NCBI GenBank assembly: GCA_023974075.1
Contig: CM043792.1
Span: 11,389,456 to 11,453,455, forward strand
Reading direction: 5' to 3'
Length of the DNA stretch: 64,000 nucleotides
Origin: Chaenocephalus aceratus
Lineage: Eukaryota > Chordata > Actinopteri > Perciformes > Channichthyidae
Shown one piece after another: positions 21,154-39,109 of this stretch. The translations under genes and the position numbers were made by a program. The number at the start of each line of letters is the position of its first letter. The stretch's first letter is position 1. Below the pieces are notes generated by a model. That model did not search any database. It saw nothing but the letters and a program-made list of their open reading frames with translations, and was not told the DNA's origin.

Positions 21154-21538
21154 AGGTGGGGTAGGTAAGTTTGACAAACCGGCTCGAGATCGCTAGAGTT
21201 TGAAAATACACAACCGGAGAAAATCTGCCACTTCCTTATAGAGCCCCTCCTCCAACACACACGAACGCGCACATGACCAATGAGGGCACGAGATAAGTTT
21301 GTGCCCCGATGGAAGACTGACAGGCAGGTAGGCCATCCAATCCGTTTAGCTGGCCTGGCTAAACGGATTGGTTGTACTTTTTACAGTATTACTGCTTCTA
21401 CAGATGAAATTTTGTTATGGATTTTTTGTCAAAGCACTTAAGATATTCATTGCTATCGGGATGTTAAGAGCATTCCATGGAATATAACAAAAAGTGTATC
21501 TCGAGCCGGTTTCTGAAACTTACCTACCCCACCTTTAA
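21154..21538. mobile_element. MITE with AAAGGTGGGG ends
   Basis: Inverted ends of about 40 bp (AAAGGTGGGGTAGGTAAGTT on the left, reverse complement at the right) enclose GC-rich text with aacacacacgaacgcgcaca. The same family is seen complete at 41366-41723 and in part at 15140-15387. Confidence 0.8.
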
Positions 21539-21573
21539 GTGTTTCAGTTTTACTATTTATTAAACCTTTAACT

Positions 21574-22906
21574 CAGGCATCCTCAAAGTACGGACTCCGG
21601 TCCGAATCCGGACCGAACCACAACTGTCTCTGGACTCTGAGCAAATTATACTTTTCATATGTATTATCTGTATCTGTGTTATCTGCGAGACATCGCCACA
21701 ACGCAACGAATCAAAATGATCCGCTATGTCCAAAGACTGCAAACAGCGCTCATCGGACATTTATGAGAGAAACTTTCTAATGTCCGAGTGCAAGTGAATG
21801 CAGCACAAGATGCACGTCATGCAACCCATCCCCCGGTCCTGGCGCGAGCGTGGACATATGATTGGCGGCGATTTCATTTGAACGGGACGGCGCAAAACAA
21901 GAAGCATTCGGACCCAAGCACTGAAGGAATGAGGTATTTGCGGTCTACACTGACAGAGAAGAGCCTGTCAGTTTGGCTGTACTCAGCATTGAATCAAAAC
22001 GCACTAAAGCTGTTGATCTTAATACGTTTGTGAGGCGTTTTGCTGAACAAGATGGTAATCGCCGCATTCAGCTGTAATACACGTCAACTTGATGCTCTGC
22101 TCACGGATGAGCATACAAAACTGTTAAGATGATGACCTTATGTGTGTAAATATATTTTTTTCTTTGAGGGGGTCTGCCCACAAAAAACAGTTTTAAGCCC
22201 TGAGAAAGTCAAATCAGACGGTGTGTAAAACTACACTGCCCAGCCAAAAGAAAGTAACCACTTTGATTTAACTAGGTTAGTAGGTAAGGACATTCCACTG
22301 GATAATAACTGAAGTATAAAAGAATGCATGACTGAAGTGATGGAGACCATGTTGAAGGCAAACAAAAAGAGGAAATAACAGGTCAAATCAAGCAAACCCC
22401 CCTCTCAGATTCCACAGCAACCAGAAGAACATAAATACTGGCTGGTGATTTGATTAATCAGCTTTGTGATGGAATAGAAAATGCACAGTGCATTTCCTTA
22501 GCTGTGGATGAGTCCACTGACACCGCTGACATTGCTCAGTTGCTAGTGTTTGTGAGTTTTTATGATGAGGCAAAGGGGGAGTTTGTTGAAGATGTGTTGG
22601 GCCTGACGAACCTCAGTGGACACAAAAAGGAGCAAGACATTTATAAAGCACGAATGGGAATGCTGAATGAAAGAGGGTGCAGCTGCCTTTATTCATAACT
22701 GTGCAGCTCTTACACTGCGACTCTGAGGGATCAAGCACAGACACAATAACAATGAAAACTGCTGCATAGATTATTTTTGTTTTTGCAACCTCGTGTTAAG
22801 AATCTTGTTGCAATTATTTAAAAGTTTGAATGACCGTAATAAATGGACCTTTGTCTTATTGAAACATTTATTTTGGACCTTTAAGATTAGTATTTGAGTA
22901 CCCCTG
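21574..22906 (+). mobile_element. hAT element with transposase remnant
   Basis: Ends CAGGCATCCTCAAAGTA and GAGTACCCCTG, flanked by the exact 8-bp duplication CTTTAACT (21566-21573 and 22907-22914). Residual coding at 22450-22698 reads NQLCDGIENAQCISLAVDES, then TDIAQLLVFVSFYDE, then LGLTNLSGHKK, which is the catalytic-region style of GTF2IRD2/ZBED-like hAT transposases with the DEST block. The rest is degraded by frameshifts and deletion. Confidence 0.88.
22450..22698 (+). pseudogene. hAT transposase core fragment
   Basis: 82 codons with the conserved SLAVDESTD block that holds a catalytic Asp region in hAT transposases of the GTF2IRD2/SCAND3 type. It ends in an early stop and lacks the BED finger and the C-terminal dimerisation domain. 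Non-functional. Confidence 0.75.
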
Positions 22907-23473
22907 CTTTAACTCAATGTATTTTCCGAAACAATTCCTGTTATTGAAGAAATCACAGCATTTGTACTTCCAGGTTTTGGGTACATGCTAGCATCTCTTT
23001 GAGGCTGTATTAAGTCACATTAGCGCTTGGAGCTAAATGCTAACATGGTCGCAGCGCGACAAGTGCTCTAACCTGATCAAAAGCAGATAGGGACTGTGAC
23101 TCCCTAAAACGAAATACGACATTGGCGATCCCTTCCAAGTGTCCAATACTGGTTTGACCAAATACTTGAAAAAAACGTTCCTATCAGCCTGAGCTGTACT
23201 GTGTTTAATGGTAATTAGCAAGATGGTAAACATGCTTAACCCTCTATGGCATTACTTTTTATTTTGGGAGGAAACAAATGTTTCACCATGTGTTTTAGGA
23301 GCTTAGGGGTCCCTGATATTATATCAATTATAAAATGTGACCCCCCTCACCCCTCAACCAGGGATTGGTTTGTTGCCTCAGGGCAACCATGTGCTACGAG
23401 TTTATTGAAACACCAAGGATTTCTACAATTCAGAAGAAATAGAAAAAACAACTCTATCAATTCAAAATGTTTT

Positions 23474-23612
23474 CTGTGTGTGTGTTTGTGTGTGTATATC
23501 TGTGTGTGTATGTGCTTGTCTGTGTGTGTGTATGTGTGTGTCTGTGTATGTCTGTGTGTATGTATGTGTGTGTCTGTGTGTGTGTTTCTGTGTGTATGTG
23601 TTTGTATGTCTC

Positions 23613-23647
<35 letters not shown>

Positions 23648-23672
23648 CTGTGTGTATGTGTTTGTATGTCTC

Positions 23673-23725
<53 letters not shown>
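23474..23725. repeat. TG/TCTG-type microsatellite
   Basis: About 250 bp of TG repeats broken by TC and TA, becoming pure TG after 23680. The Cys/Val-rich frames here are repeat artefacts. The run continues at 25857 after the inserted hAT. Confidence 0.95.
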
Positions 23726-23997
23726 TAGGGCTGTACCCGAATATTCGACTATTCGAATATTCGTTTGTTGGTCAACTATTCGGGTTTTAATTTCATTATT
23801 CGGACACATTTTTTCCTAAATGTATGCTATCAATAAAGGCGAATTTCCATATTCTTATACTATATTTATACTTTTGAATTGCACTGTTAAAATGCGGAAA
23901 TATATACAATCTCAGCCTGTGCTCCTGACATCGCGTTCACTCACAGTCACGAACGCAAATGGCACGCTTCACCTCGTTTCACACACCTGAACACAAA

Positions 23998-24132
23998 ATG
24001 CCGAAGACTTCAGCTGTGTGGGACCATTTTAAATTGGACGATGGTAAGAAGAAGGCAGTGTGCCAAATATGCGACAAGAAACTGGCCTACCATGGTGGCA
24101 CAACAACTCTGAAAAGTCACCGGATGCTGTAA
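23998..24132 (+). pseudogene. BED zinc-finger exon of a hAT transposase
   Basis: 44 codons from ATG: SAVWDHFKLDDGKKKAVCQI, then CDKKLAYHGGTTTLKSH. This is the BED-finger pattern (W near the start, C-X2-C, then L-X2-H) of ZBED1-like DNA-binding domains. The frame stops within the target duplication of the next insertion. No downstream core domain remains. Confidence 0.8.
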
Positions 24133-24134
24133 GT

Positions 24135-25137
24135 CAGGGGTGGGGAACCTCCGGCCTCCGGGCCGTATACGGCCCGCGAGACAATTTGGTACGGCCCTCG
24201 AGGTAATTTATAAACACACGCAAAAAATAAAAAAATGAAAGAAATCTAGACCGCAAAAAAATTAAACAAGCGAGTGCCTGTTTTTCCTGGCCAAGGTCAG
24301 GGTCCTTGAACACAACACGAGCCTAACGTGTCATCACGTGGTATATGTCTGGACTGACAGGGGTGCAGTTCTGACGGAGAGCACCAGAACGCCACTCCAG
24401 CACTTCAGAAATGGCAGTACCGATAAGTCCATACACATGCCGCAGTTTCTGCGTGTCTGTGTCTTTAGTTGAAAGCCCAGTGGCGATCTGCTCATCTGTC
24501 ATACTGATCAGACAGTCAATAACTGTGTTGTTATCATTAGCATCTGGTTAGCTAGCTATGCTAACGAATATAAGAAGCTTTTTCTACAACCAGTGAGGTA
24601 AAGGCACATCTTTATATGATATGAGAATAAAGTAAACAGGTATAAAATACTATATGACAGTTATTAATAAAGAAGAATACAGTTTGAAAGGGGAGTGATT
24701 TGTCAAATATCCATAAATTAAAAGAAGATCTGCTTACAGTTGTGTTTGGGTGTTGAGAGATGTGTCCATAGATCTCCTAATGTTGCTCTCAAAGTGCACC
24801 AGATTGATGCTTTTAACTTCAACATTTAAAAAATGGAGGAGGTTAGGTCCCCCCCCACTTAAATCAGGTTCACATGGATAGGAAACTAAATACATTTGCA
24901 CACATCTTGTGTCCATATCTTTCTGTTTTGGTGGTCACGCCACACCGTGCACGTGCATGCATACGCGAGTCATGGTGAGATATCTGGATTAAGAGGTTGC
25001 TTTTTCTTTGCACAGAATGAAATGAATGGGCTGTGATTTTAGTTTTTTTTAAGCAGAGGTCAATAACTTGTACGGCCCTCTGAGGATATTGTAAAAATTG
25101 AAATGGCCCTTGAGAGGAAAAAGGTTCCCCACCCCTG
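24135..25137. mobile_element. hAT element (CAGGGGTGGGGAACC ends)
   Basis: Starts CAGGGGTGGGGAACC and ends GGTTCCCCACCCCTG, flanked by the exact duplication CTGTAAGT (24127-24134 and 25138-25145). Inside, about 24530-24870 is a reverse fragment of the CAGGGTCGGC hAT family. No coding frame. Confidence 0.92.
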
Positions 25138-26384
25138 CTGTAAGTACTAGCCTAGCTTAGCTTAGCTTAGCTGTTGTCAAGTTGCCATGATGAAGCTGCT
25201 TTATCCGCCGTTTAAACAGTAACGTTACACATGATAAAATCGTGCACTTACTTTGCTTGGAAAATAGTTGCAAGCAAGCAACCGAATTGTTTTTTTATAT
25301 TAGTTTTTCAATTTGATCCGAATAGTGAAAATAATAGGAGCAATGTGGGAACATCTGGGACTAAGGCAATTATTGGCATACAGTTCGTTCATTTATTTTT
25401 CGTTCATTTATTTAAATACTGTTTACTGTATCGGTAACAAGTATTACACTGTTAGGCCTACTGTTACGGCTATGTTATTAAAAGCATTGTTGTTATAACA
25501 TAAATATGTGTTTTGTATCTTCAGGTTGTAAAACGTAATTTGGAACCAGATTTGGTCCCCAGGCGCTGCACTGCGGCTCGGTTAAATGCAGAGGACACAT
25601 TTAGTTTTAATGTATGCGAGTTCTGAGACAATAAATAAATATAAATCGTAATAGTATGCTCTTTCTGCATTTCTGCGTAACAGCATGTTGTCAGGTGTCT
25701 CGGAGCGTGTTATGACATTTGTTTGTAAAAAAAAAATGTTATTTAAAAAAATAATCAAAAAAAAAAATAATCTTTCCGCACCGAATATTCGAATATTCGC
25801 TGCTGATTACTATCGAATATCCGGAGCCCGAAAAATGGTATTCGGGACAGCCCGTATGTGTGTGTCTCTGTGTCTGTGTGTGTCTATGTGTGTGTGTGCC
25901 TAACCCTATCTTGACCTTCACTGTAACAGTCTGATCGTGTCCCTTCTGCCCATAACATGTTTTGGTGTCCATTTCCTATATCAGTCGATGGTAAAGTAAA
26001 AGCATTGATTAGGTTTATCATTTTACAGCTGAGCACATTTGCACACTTGCATGATATTGCCTGGAAAAAAGTGGTCAAGTGGCAGTGTTGCCCTGAGGCA
26101 ACGAACAAAAAAACATAGTTTTAGCTAATTAACAGTGGTGTAGTGGGCGTTAGACGCAGGGGTACGCCGTAACTTTTTTAAAATTGTCTAATAAATATAA
26201 AATCATTGCCAGTGTTATCAGTTGCAAGTGTGTATTTGTTGTAATAATGACAAAAACATAATACATTTCACATTAATTATAATAAAAACTAAAAACGATT
26301 TCATTAAAAAATGATGATTCGTCATCACGCTTGTGACCCCGCGGCGAGCTGGGGGTGTGTCAGTGATTTTGTCTTCAAAATGCA

Positions 26385-26415
<31 letters not shown>

Positions 26416-26429
26416 GCCTAGCATTACTA

Positions 26430-26665
26430 TACTTGTGGGGACCTAAATCTGTTTACATAGTCACGTGTGGGGACTCGCCTCCCTTATGGGGACAAAATGG
26501 AGGTCCCCATGAGGGGAATCATTAATTTTAGGGTGAAGACTTGGTTAGGTTTAGGGTTAGGGTTAGGGTAAGGGTTAGGGTTAGGCATGTGTTGGTTATG
26601 GTTAAAGTTAGGATAAGTCTCCAGGAAATGCATGAAAGTCAATGTAATGTCCCCTGAAGTGATGT
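26430..26665 (+). repeat. GTGGGGAC repeat with TTAGGG-like core
   Basis: Block from cttgtggggacctaaatctg to the tail ctccaggaaatgcatgaaag, with about five TTAGGG-like units in the middle. It is flanked by TG runs (about 26388-26412 and 26674-26731). The same block occurs reversed at 35965-36195. The TTAGGG units are internal and degenerate, so this is not a telomere. Confidence 0.8.
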
Positions 26666-26681
26666 ATACATGGTGTGTGTG

Positions 26682-26732
<51 letters not shown>

Positions 26733-28161
26733 CAGCGCTGTCTGCTTATTTGCAATGTAGGCTAGGCCTCATCAGAATAATTTAAAGTCCAGATTCAATA
26801 TTGTTTGCATAAGTAGGCTATATTTTTCGTTTCGTTTATTTAATAAGTTAATTTCAAGACAACTTTGGGAATTGTGTTTGTTTGTTATGAGTTTTAAATA
26901 GATTTTGAAAGTGGAGATAGAGAGAGAGAGAAGCAGCGCTGTCTGCTTAGTTGCAATACTGTAGCTCAAGCATCTATGCAATTTAGGCCTATATATTGTT
27001 TATGTAACTTATGTGCCAGTGTGTCCATGGTTTTGAGTATGTGTGTGTGTTGAGCGCACCGCCGTCTGCTTTTTGCAGTACAGTAACCATACTTGCCAAC
27101 CCTCCCGATTTTCGCGGAAGACTCCCGATTTCACTGCCCTCTCCCGGTTTCCTCCCGGGGTCATATTTCTCCCGATTTCTGACAAAATCAGATTTACTCA
27201 GGACTGTTTCCACTCAGACTTTAATACAGCTACACCAGGGTCGGCTCTAGAACAAATCGAATGGGGGGGCAATCATTTACGAAGGGGGGGGCACAAACTG
27301 CCGTCAACAACCAACACACAAACACCAACGCAACTTAAAAAAACATGCTGTAAAATCTATTGTCTTTCACACACATTGCAGGGTGTTGTGCTATTGTATA
27401 GCGCACCTATGACTTGTGCATACATGCACGGTTGTGGCACGACCACCAAAACAGAAACATATAAGGACATAGGCCACCATATAAAAAGGGTGCAAATGTA
27501 TTTAGTATCCTATCCATGTAAACATGTTTTAGGTGGGTGTTGACCTAACCTCCTCTAGGAGGATCTGGGGGCATGCTCCCCCGGGAAGATTATTTTAAAA
27601 ATATTGAAGTTAAATGCATCAATCTGGTGCACTTTGAGAGCAACATTAGGAGATCTATGGATAGTCTACATCTCTCAGCATCCATATGAAACAGAACTGT
27701 ACACAGATTTACTTTTTCTTTATGGATATTTTACTAATCACTCCCCTTTTAAACTGTATTCTTGTGTTACTGTCCTATAGTATTTCATACCCGTTTTTTT
27801 ATTTATTCTCTTATTCTTTAATAACTATAATGATCATATAAAGGTATTCCTCGCAAATACTTGTTTACATAAATGGTGACCAAACCGTTTGAGACCCACT
27901 GAGATAACCTCCACTAAAGTTAACTATCTAAACACTGAGAGAGTCCTTACCTCACTGAGCTGAGGTTATACGATCCTCTCAGTCTGACAGGAGAGGACTC
28001 TCCTCCACCTTGGTGTAGAAACAGCTCTTTATATCCGTTAGCATAGCTAGCTAACCAGATGCTAACATCAACATTCCACGTTACCGCTTGCGCACTCACA
28101 AAATGTGCTTGTGCCACACACACACAGAGCCGAGCTTGAATGAAACACAGAGACCCAGAAG

Positions 28162-30491
28162 TAGGGTTGGGTACCGAGAACCGGTTCCGGTTCGGAACCG
28201 GTTCCAACATTTCGATTCCAACGGCATCATTTAGAAATGTGAATTTCGGTTCCACTTATCGATGCCTGAGGAAATGTAGCGTTGTACCTACACTTCCTAC
28301 AGCGTAACCTGAAACCAGGGCCGGCCCGTTGCACTGGCGTTATAGATGTTCGCCTAGGGCGCCAGATCTGTGGAGACGCTGCGCTGACAGCTCTGGGAGG
28401 GAAAACAAATGTTTGTCATCCTAATTTTCGGCCTTGATGTAACAACATTCATAATTAAGTAAATGTAACACCCTTTTCATCCCGGTTACACGTTTCATTC
28501 GCCCTGTACGATGGGCGCTGCAAGTGATGAAAATGGGGGATGTTGGCTTATCTGGCGCCCGCAGCTCACAGCCAAAGTGCGAGTGAGCGAGGGAGAAAGG
28601 GAGGGTGCACTGGAACCGGCGCTGTTGTTATTAGCATCTGGTGCTAGCTGCTCTAACGGAAGAAGAATATGTTTCTCCAATGATGTGGAGGGTTAGGGTT
28701 AGAGAGTCCTCTCCAGTCAGACTGATAACTACAGCTCAGTGAGGTAAAGGACTCTTGAGTGTTTAGATAGTTCACTTTAGTCTAAGGGTGCGTTCACACC
28801 TGCCTTGTATAGTCCGGTTGAATCGAACCCTGGTGCGTTTAGCCGCTTGGTGCGGTTCATTTGGGTCGGTGTGAACGCAGTCCGAGACCTCTGAAGTGAA
28901 CTAAACAACCGGACTCTGGTCCGCTAAAATAGGTGGTCTCGGAGCGCTTGCTTGCGAACTCTGGAGCGGTTCATTGCTGGTGTGAACGCAGTCCACACCA
29001 AAACATAGGAAGCGCAGTATTTACGTGTCACAAGAACGCGGATATCTTCAATAATCTTTAGCGAAAGAGTCTTTCAAGACATTGTTTAGTTAAAGAGTAA
29101 AGCAGAATTAAGTGTTGAACAGTGTCGTGTAAAGTAAAAATTATCCGTCAGCTACATAAAAGTAAGAACACCTGTCGTCGGTGAAACGCCCCTCCTCTGC
29201 AGAACGTCTCTCATGGATAAGCAGGAAAAGAACACCGACAGGCTGATCAGGAGCCCGACGCGAAGCGGAGGGATCTAGATCGGCCTATAGGTGTTCTTTT
29301 CCCCATAATGACCGCGCTGCTGCACATTATCCCGCTTATTACATGGCCACATTCTCAACAAAGTAACGACATGACTCCCAATATTAATTGAAATGCTTTT
29401 GTGGATTTAGAAAATTATTTTATTGATTTAAAAAATAGTTGTATGTATTTACATTTACATGCATCCGCTAAGAAAAATAGTCCGTTGTTACTGTTTGAAC
29501 TAACGTAGCAACGCCAGGAACTGCTTCGATAGCGTTTTTGAGGAGCTTCATGATTACAGATTTGAAAAAAATCGTTGCACAGTCAACAAAGCCATGTAAT
29601 AATGTTTTTTAACGGACGTTGTCTGATTATATAAGCATATGTCTGTTGATCTCCAGACTAACAGCAGCATGAGAATAACCTGCCGAAAGTGCCGATGCTC
29701 CATGGCGGAGGCTCTGCTAGAAATTGCCGGGATTTGCGTTTGTACCCCCTTAATGTCTGACCAATGGTTGAACAGCATTTCCGAGCACATGACTTGTGTT
29801 TAAAGTTTATAGTCCGTTTGAGTTTTGCCCATGTGAACGCAAACCGAACCTTCTGAAAAATGAAACAATGTAACAAACTGTCGTCTGGTGCGCACCAGAG
29901 AGCGGACTATTAGGTGTGAACGCACCCTAAGTTATCTCAGTGGGTCTCAAATGTTTTGATCACAATTTATGTAAACACATATTTCCAAGGCATTCCTTTA
30001 TAATTATTGGGATAAAACAGGTTTGAAATCATTCCAGTGTATACTATAGGACAGTAAACCAGACATATCGTTTTAAACTGGAGAGATACAAATATATGCA
30101 TAAATAAAATAGTAAAATAAGATATGAATGAACAACAAAAATAAAATACGTTACATGTATTTGTTATTGGCTATGGGTTATTGGTTATGCTCACATACTT
30201 ATTTAATTATTCAAATGTAAACCGATCTTTTTCATATGGGTGTTTATGTACCCCCTAGATCTAGTCTCTAGTAATTCTGCTTAAAGTGCACCAGATTGAA
30301 GCATTTTGCTTTAAAATGTTCAAACATTTCTTCCTGGTATGCCTGAGAAGGCAGATATGCTTGTTTTTCTCAACAATAACTTAATCATTTTTATTACCCT
30401 GCCCCTCAAAGAATCGGAATTGAGAACCGTTAAGAACCGGAATCGAAAAGTAGAATCGGAATCGTGGAAATTCAAACGATACCCAACCCTA
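28162..30491. mobile_element. Nest level 5: hAT (TAGGGTTGGGTACCG ends)
   Basis: Starts TAGGGTTGGGTACCG and ends CGATACCCAACCCTA, flanked by the exact duplication CCCAGAAG (28154-28161 and 30492-30499). The subterminal parts are rich in GGTTCCGGTTC-like words. Its interior carries a reverse-oriented fragment of the CAGGGTCGGC family (about 28630-28785 and 29931-30330), meaning a relative of its own host. Confidence 0.93.
28786..29927. mobile_element. Nest level 6: Harbinger-like element
   Basis: Ends GGGTGCGTTCACACCT and AGGTGTGAACGCACCC, flanked by TAA on both sides, the 3-bp duplication of PIF/Harbinger elements. The uninterrupted text agttaactttagtg-taagtt is found near 20225, which supports the join. 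No transposase. Another, itself interrupted, copy begins at 19790. Confidence 0.88.
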
Positions 30492-31620
30492 CCCAGAAGT
30501 AGGCTACTTGTACTGTACTGTATATTATATTATTTTCGATGGCTTTACTGTATAATCAGTGTAACAGATGAACAGATCGCCACCAGGCTTTCATCTAAAC
30601 ACACAGCCACGTAATGATAACAAAACAAAGGTCGGGGGTCATTGGTCAAGCAACACACCAATCAGAGAGCAGCAGTGAGCACACCTCAGGCTGTGTTTTA
30701 TATTTGTATTCTTTATTTCTGACGTATTTCACACAAAAAACCTTTAGTGGAAACGTTTTCACTTATATGACGCCGACCCTGAGCTACACCATTGTTTGGT
30801 TTCCATGGTAGCGCGTCTCTTTAGTAGCGTGTGCAACTGAAAGTCTGAGAGGGTGATGCAGATAGTCACAGAAAACTGAACAAGAATCGACAACTTGACC
30901 CTCTGCTCACTCCTTTCCTGTAAAATACAGGTCCAGCCCACATATGCTCCATCAAGGATGGTGCTACAGGCCGCAAGGCAGTGCACTTACAACTACAATA
31001 AGCATGTTAATGTTGATCTAATACAGCTCCGGCGATCCACTAGCACCCCCCGCCCCCCCCTCCAGTTTTGAAATGCTCCCGATTTCTGGGGTCTCAAGGT
31101 TGGCAAGTATGACAGTAACTAAAGTAGGACTAAGCATCCCGGTAGTGTCTGTGGACCTGTCTGCCCGTTTTGTGAGTGCACTGTGCGCGTGCGCACTTGT
31201 GTGGCATTGTTTGGGATGACCTAATTAAAATAGCGTCCCCCCAGTAAAAAAATCCCCACTACACCACTGCTAATTAATAAATACATAATAAGTCTTTAAA
31301 CAATCAAATATACTTCTTTACGTATTCATGCACATGCATGTATTTTTTATTTTAAGTTGTGTACATTTCTAATATGTTAAAAAGTGAAATGTATCTTACC
31401 AAGTGGTGGCCCTGAGTCCCCTGCAGTTTTGCTTGCAGAAAGTACTGCTCCACCCCCAGACAAAATGCCACACCCATATAATTCCCTCATTGTATTGGAC
31501 ACCAGCATGTCAGGCGACATTGTGTATATTTAGAAAAATAAAAATATTTAGAGGGCCAGTGTGAGGTCAAAAAAAGTGGTTTGTTGCCTGAGGGCAACAG
31601 TATGCCATAGAGGGTTTTAA

Positions 31621-32655
31621 CATCGTGTTAGCATTCGCATTGCAAGCATGTTAGGGACTCTTGCTGGTTATTGTTGCTTGTAAACCATCTTCAATATGTC
31701 CAATTTATGTTGCAGGTTGGGAAACATTGTCTTAACTTAGTGTCAGATAATTTGTCTGATTTCAATCTCAGACAACAGCATTTGATGTTGGCAAGACTTG
31801 AGCCAACTTTATATCTCACCTCTGCATTTTAGCTATTAAAATGACACCCATTTTCATTTTTTTAATTACAGCTCAAACACAAGGTGACAGGTTTGTTGAA
31901 GTAAGTCTGAGCTGCTAGTGTTGTGATGGAAAATCTTCGACAGGAAAAAGACAAATGTATCAGCGTAAAGGTGGCAGATGTTTTCCCATAACATCTGTCA
32001 TTTTCTTCACATAATTCACATAATTTGTCTTACTTTGCGAGACATATCCCACATCAGCAGGCTGTTAGACGTGAAGAGATTTGCCTCGCATGCAAACATT
32101 ATGGATGGATTTTCATATGAGACTGTACACATGATGTCACGGGTTAGCGGCTGGACAACAGGCTCTTGATCTTTTGCGGCTGAAATTGCTTTTGAGATGC
32201 CCTTTGACATGAAATGCAGAGAAAAGAAATCTGGGAAATGTAAATTTGCCCTGGATTATAATTTAAGCTCATAGTTAATCTTTTTATTTTTGTATCATGA
32301 TGCTTAAAGGAAGTCTGAAATATAGGTGTAATGCATGATATTGCAGCAAAAGATTTGTGGAAGGGGAGGAGCGAGGGTACGGCGAGCTGCGACGAGAGCA
32401 ATATTTCAAATTAATCAGGAAAAAGCAAAATACTCCCATGGCTGTCTATTGTTTCTCTGGAGACAATGAATCCTTTCATCAAGTTGGTGGCACATCATTA
32501 GCGCCGGCGGTGGGATGTAAAGCGTTCTCACCCAAGAAGCCCCAACAGGATTATGAAGATTTGATGCATCTGCTGGGAGGCAAAACACGGTGGCTGCATT
32601 TCGAAAGCCAGGATTAGTTGCCTTTTTTTTTATGTCATCTCCTCTGGCCTGGACC
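31621..32655. other. Spacer upstream of gsg1l2
   Basis: The first part (to about 31700) is the right flank of the repeat hit by the piggyBac-like element. The rest has no recognised repeat or gene. The last 100 bp are probably the 5' untranslated region of gsg1l2; in-frame upstream ATGs lie at 32590 and 32632. Confidence 0.5.
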
Positions 32656-38595
<5,940 letters not shown>

Positions 38596-39109
38596 AGAGT
38601 CCCTGCCCCCGTGTCCCACTGGAACACTTTTCAGCGCTGATGTTCCAGATTGACTCTTGTTTCCTGGATTAACATTTCTAATACAGGAGTGTTTTTTGTT
38701 TTGTTGACACACATCAAATGTGTGTCCTGTGAGGCCACAGCCCAGATTCTTTTTTTTCTGTGAATAATGTTACATGGTCGGCTTTGATGCAACATGCATT
38801 TCATCAAATCTTTCCATGCGATTCTATTTGTGGGAGGAAGTGAAGAGGGCTGCAATTTCATAGCCTTCACACTAATCTGTAACAAGCTGCTGCTGCGGCG
38901 GCGGCATGGATTATTTATGTTTTAACTTCAAAGATATTCTGCTTTTGGCCTTTTTTTAAGTCAAGATGCATGGAAATGTTGGTCATGTGTTGTCCTCTGG
39001 GACAAGACTTAGTCACTTGCTCAAAAGGCTGGACAGTGGTTCTGAGTGAGAACATATTGCACGATACATCATTGATGGATTACTGGATGGTTACCATTTC
39101 TTGTTGGTC

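Larger units (their letters stand above)
23726..25856 (+). mobile_element. BED-finger hAT inserted in TG repeat
   Basis: Ends TAGGGCTGTACCCGAATA and the reverse complement of TACGGGCTGTCCCGAATA, with ATTCGAATATTCG-type subterminal repeats on both sides. Because it sits in a TG run, the target duplication cannot be read clearly. It holds a BED finger at 23998-24132 and is itself hit by another hAT at 24135. Confidence 0.85.
27236..30781 (+). mobile_element. Nest level 4: CAGGGTCGGC hAT family, copy 3
   Basis: Starts CAGGGTCGGC and ends GCCGACCCTG, flanked by the exact duplication AGCTACAC (27228-27235 and 30782-30789). It is the fullest copy of the family also present at 19250-19789 and 19816-20856. 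It is cut by the hAT at 28162-30491. No coding frame. Confidence 0.93.
27088..31111. mobile_element. Nest level 3: hAT (CATACTTGCCAACC ends)
   Basis: Starts CATACTTGCCAACC and ends GGTTGGCAAGTATG, flanked by the exact duplication ACAGTAAC (27080-27087 and 31112-31119). Subterminal CTCCCGATTT words occur several times on the left and once on the right. No transposase seen. Confidence 0.93.
26133..31269. mobile_element. Nest level 2: hAT (CAGTGGTGTAGTGGG ends)
   Basis: Starts CAGTGGTGTAGTGGG and ends CCCCACTACACCACTG, flanked by the exact duplication CTAATTAA (26125-26132 and 31270-31277). It lies inside the piggyBac-like element and contains all deeper levels. Its own sequence includes two TG microsatellites and a GTGGGGAC repeat. 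No transposase seen. Confidence 0.92.
23240..31616. mobile_element. piggyBac-like element carrying nested insertions
   Basis: The left end is TTAA|CCCTCTATGGCAT at 23236-23252 and the right end is ATGCCATAGAGGG then TT|TTAA at 31602-31620. The TTAA target and CCC-type ends are piggyBac traits. The outer flanks join into a sequence seen uninterrupted, in reverse, at about 34905-35030, which supports one single insertion. The element's own sequence is only about 23240-23725, 25857-26132 and 31278-31616; the rest is later insertions. The palindromic word TTGCC-T-AGGCAAC occurs near 23372, 26086 and 31583. No transposase is visible. Confidence 0.75.

Noticed and set aside
23246..23819. Cys/Val and His/Thr-rich frames on both strands
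   Set aside because: They are translations of a TG microsatellite.
26540..26590. Interstitial telomere (TTAGGG)
   Set aside because: Only a few degenerate units, inside a dispersed repeat that also occurs at 36050.
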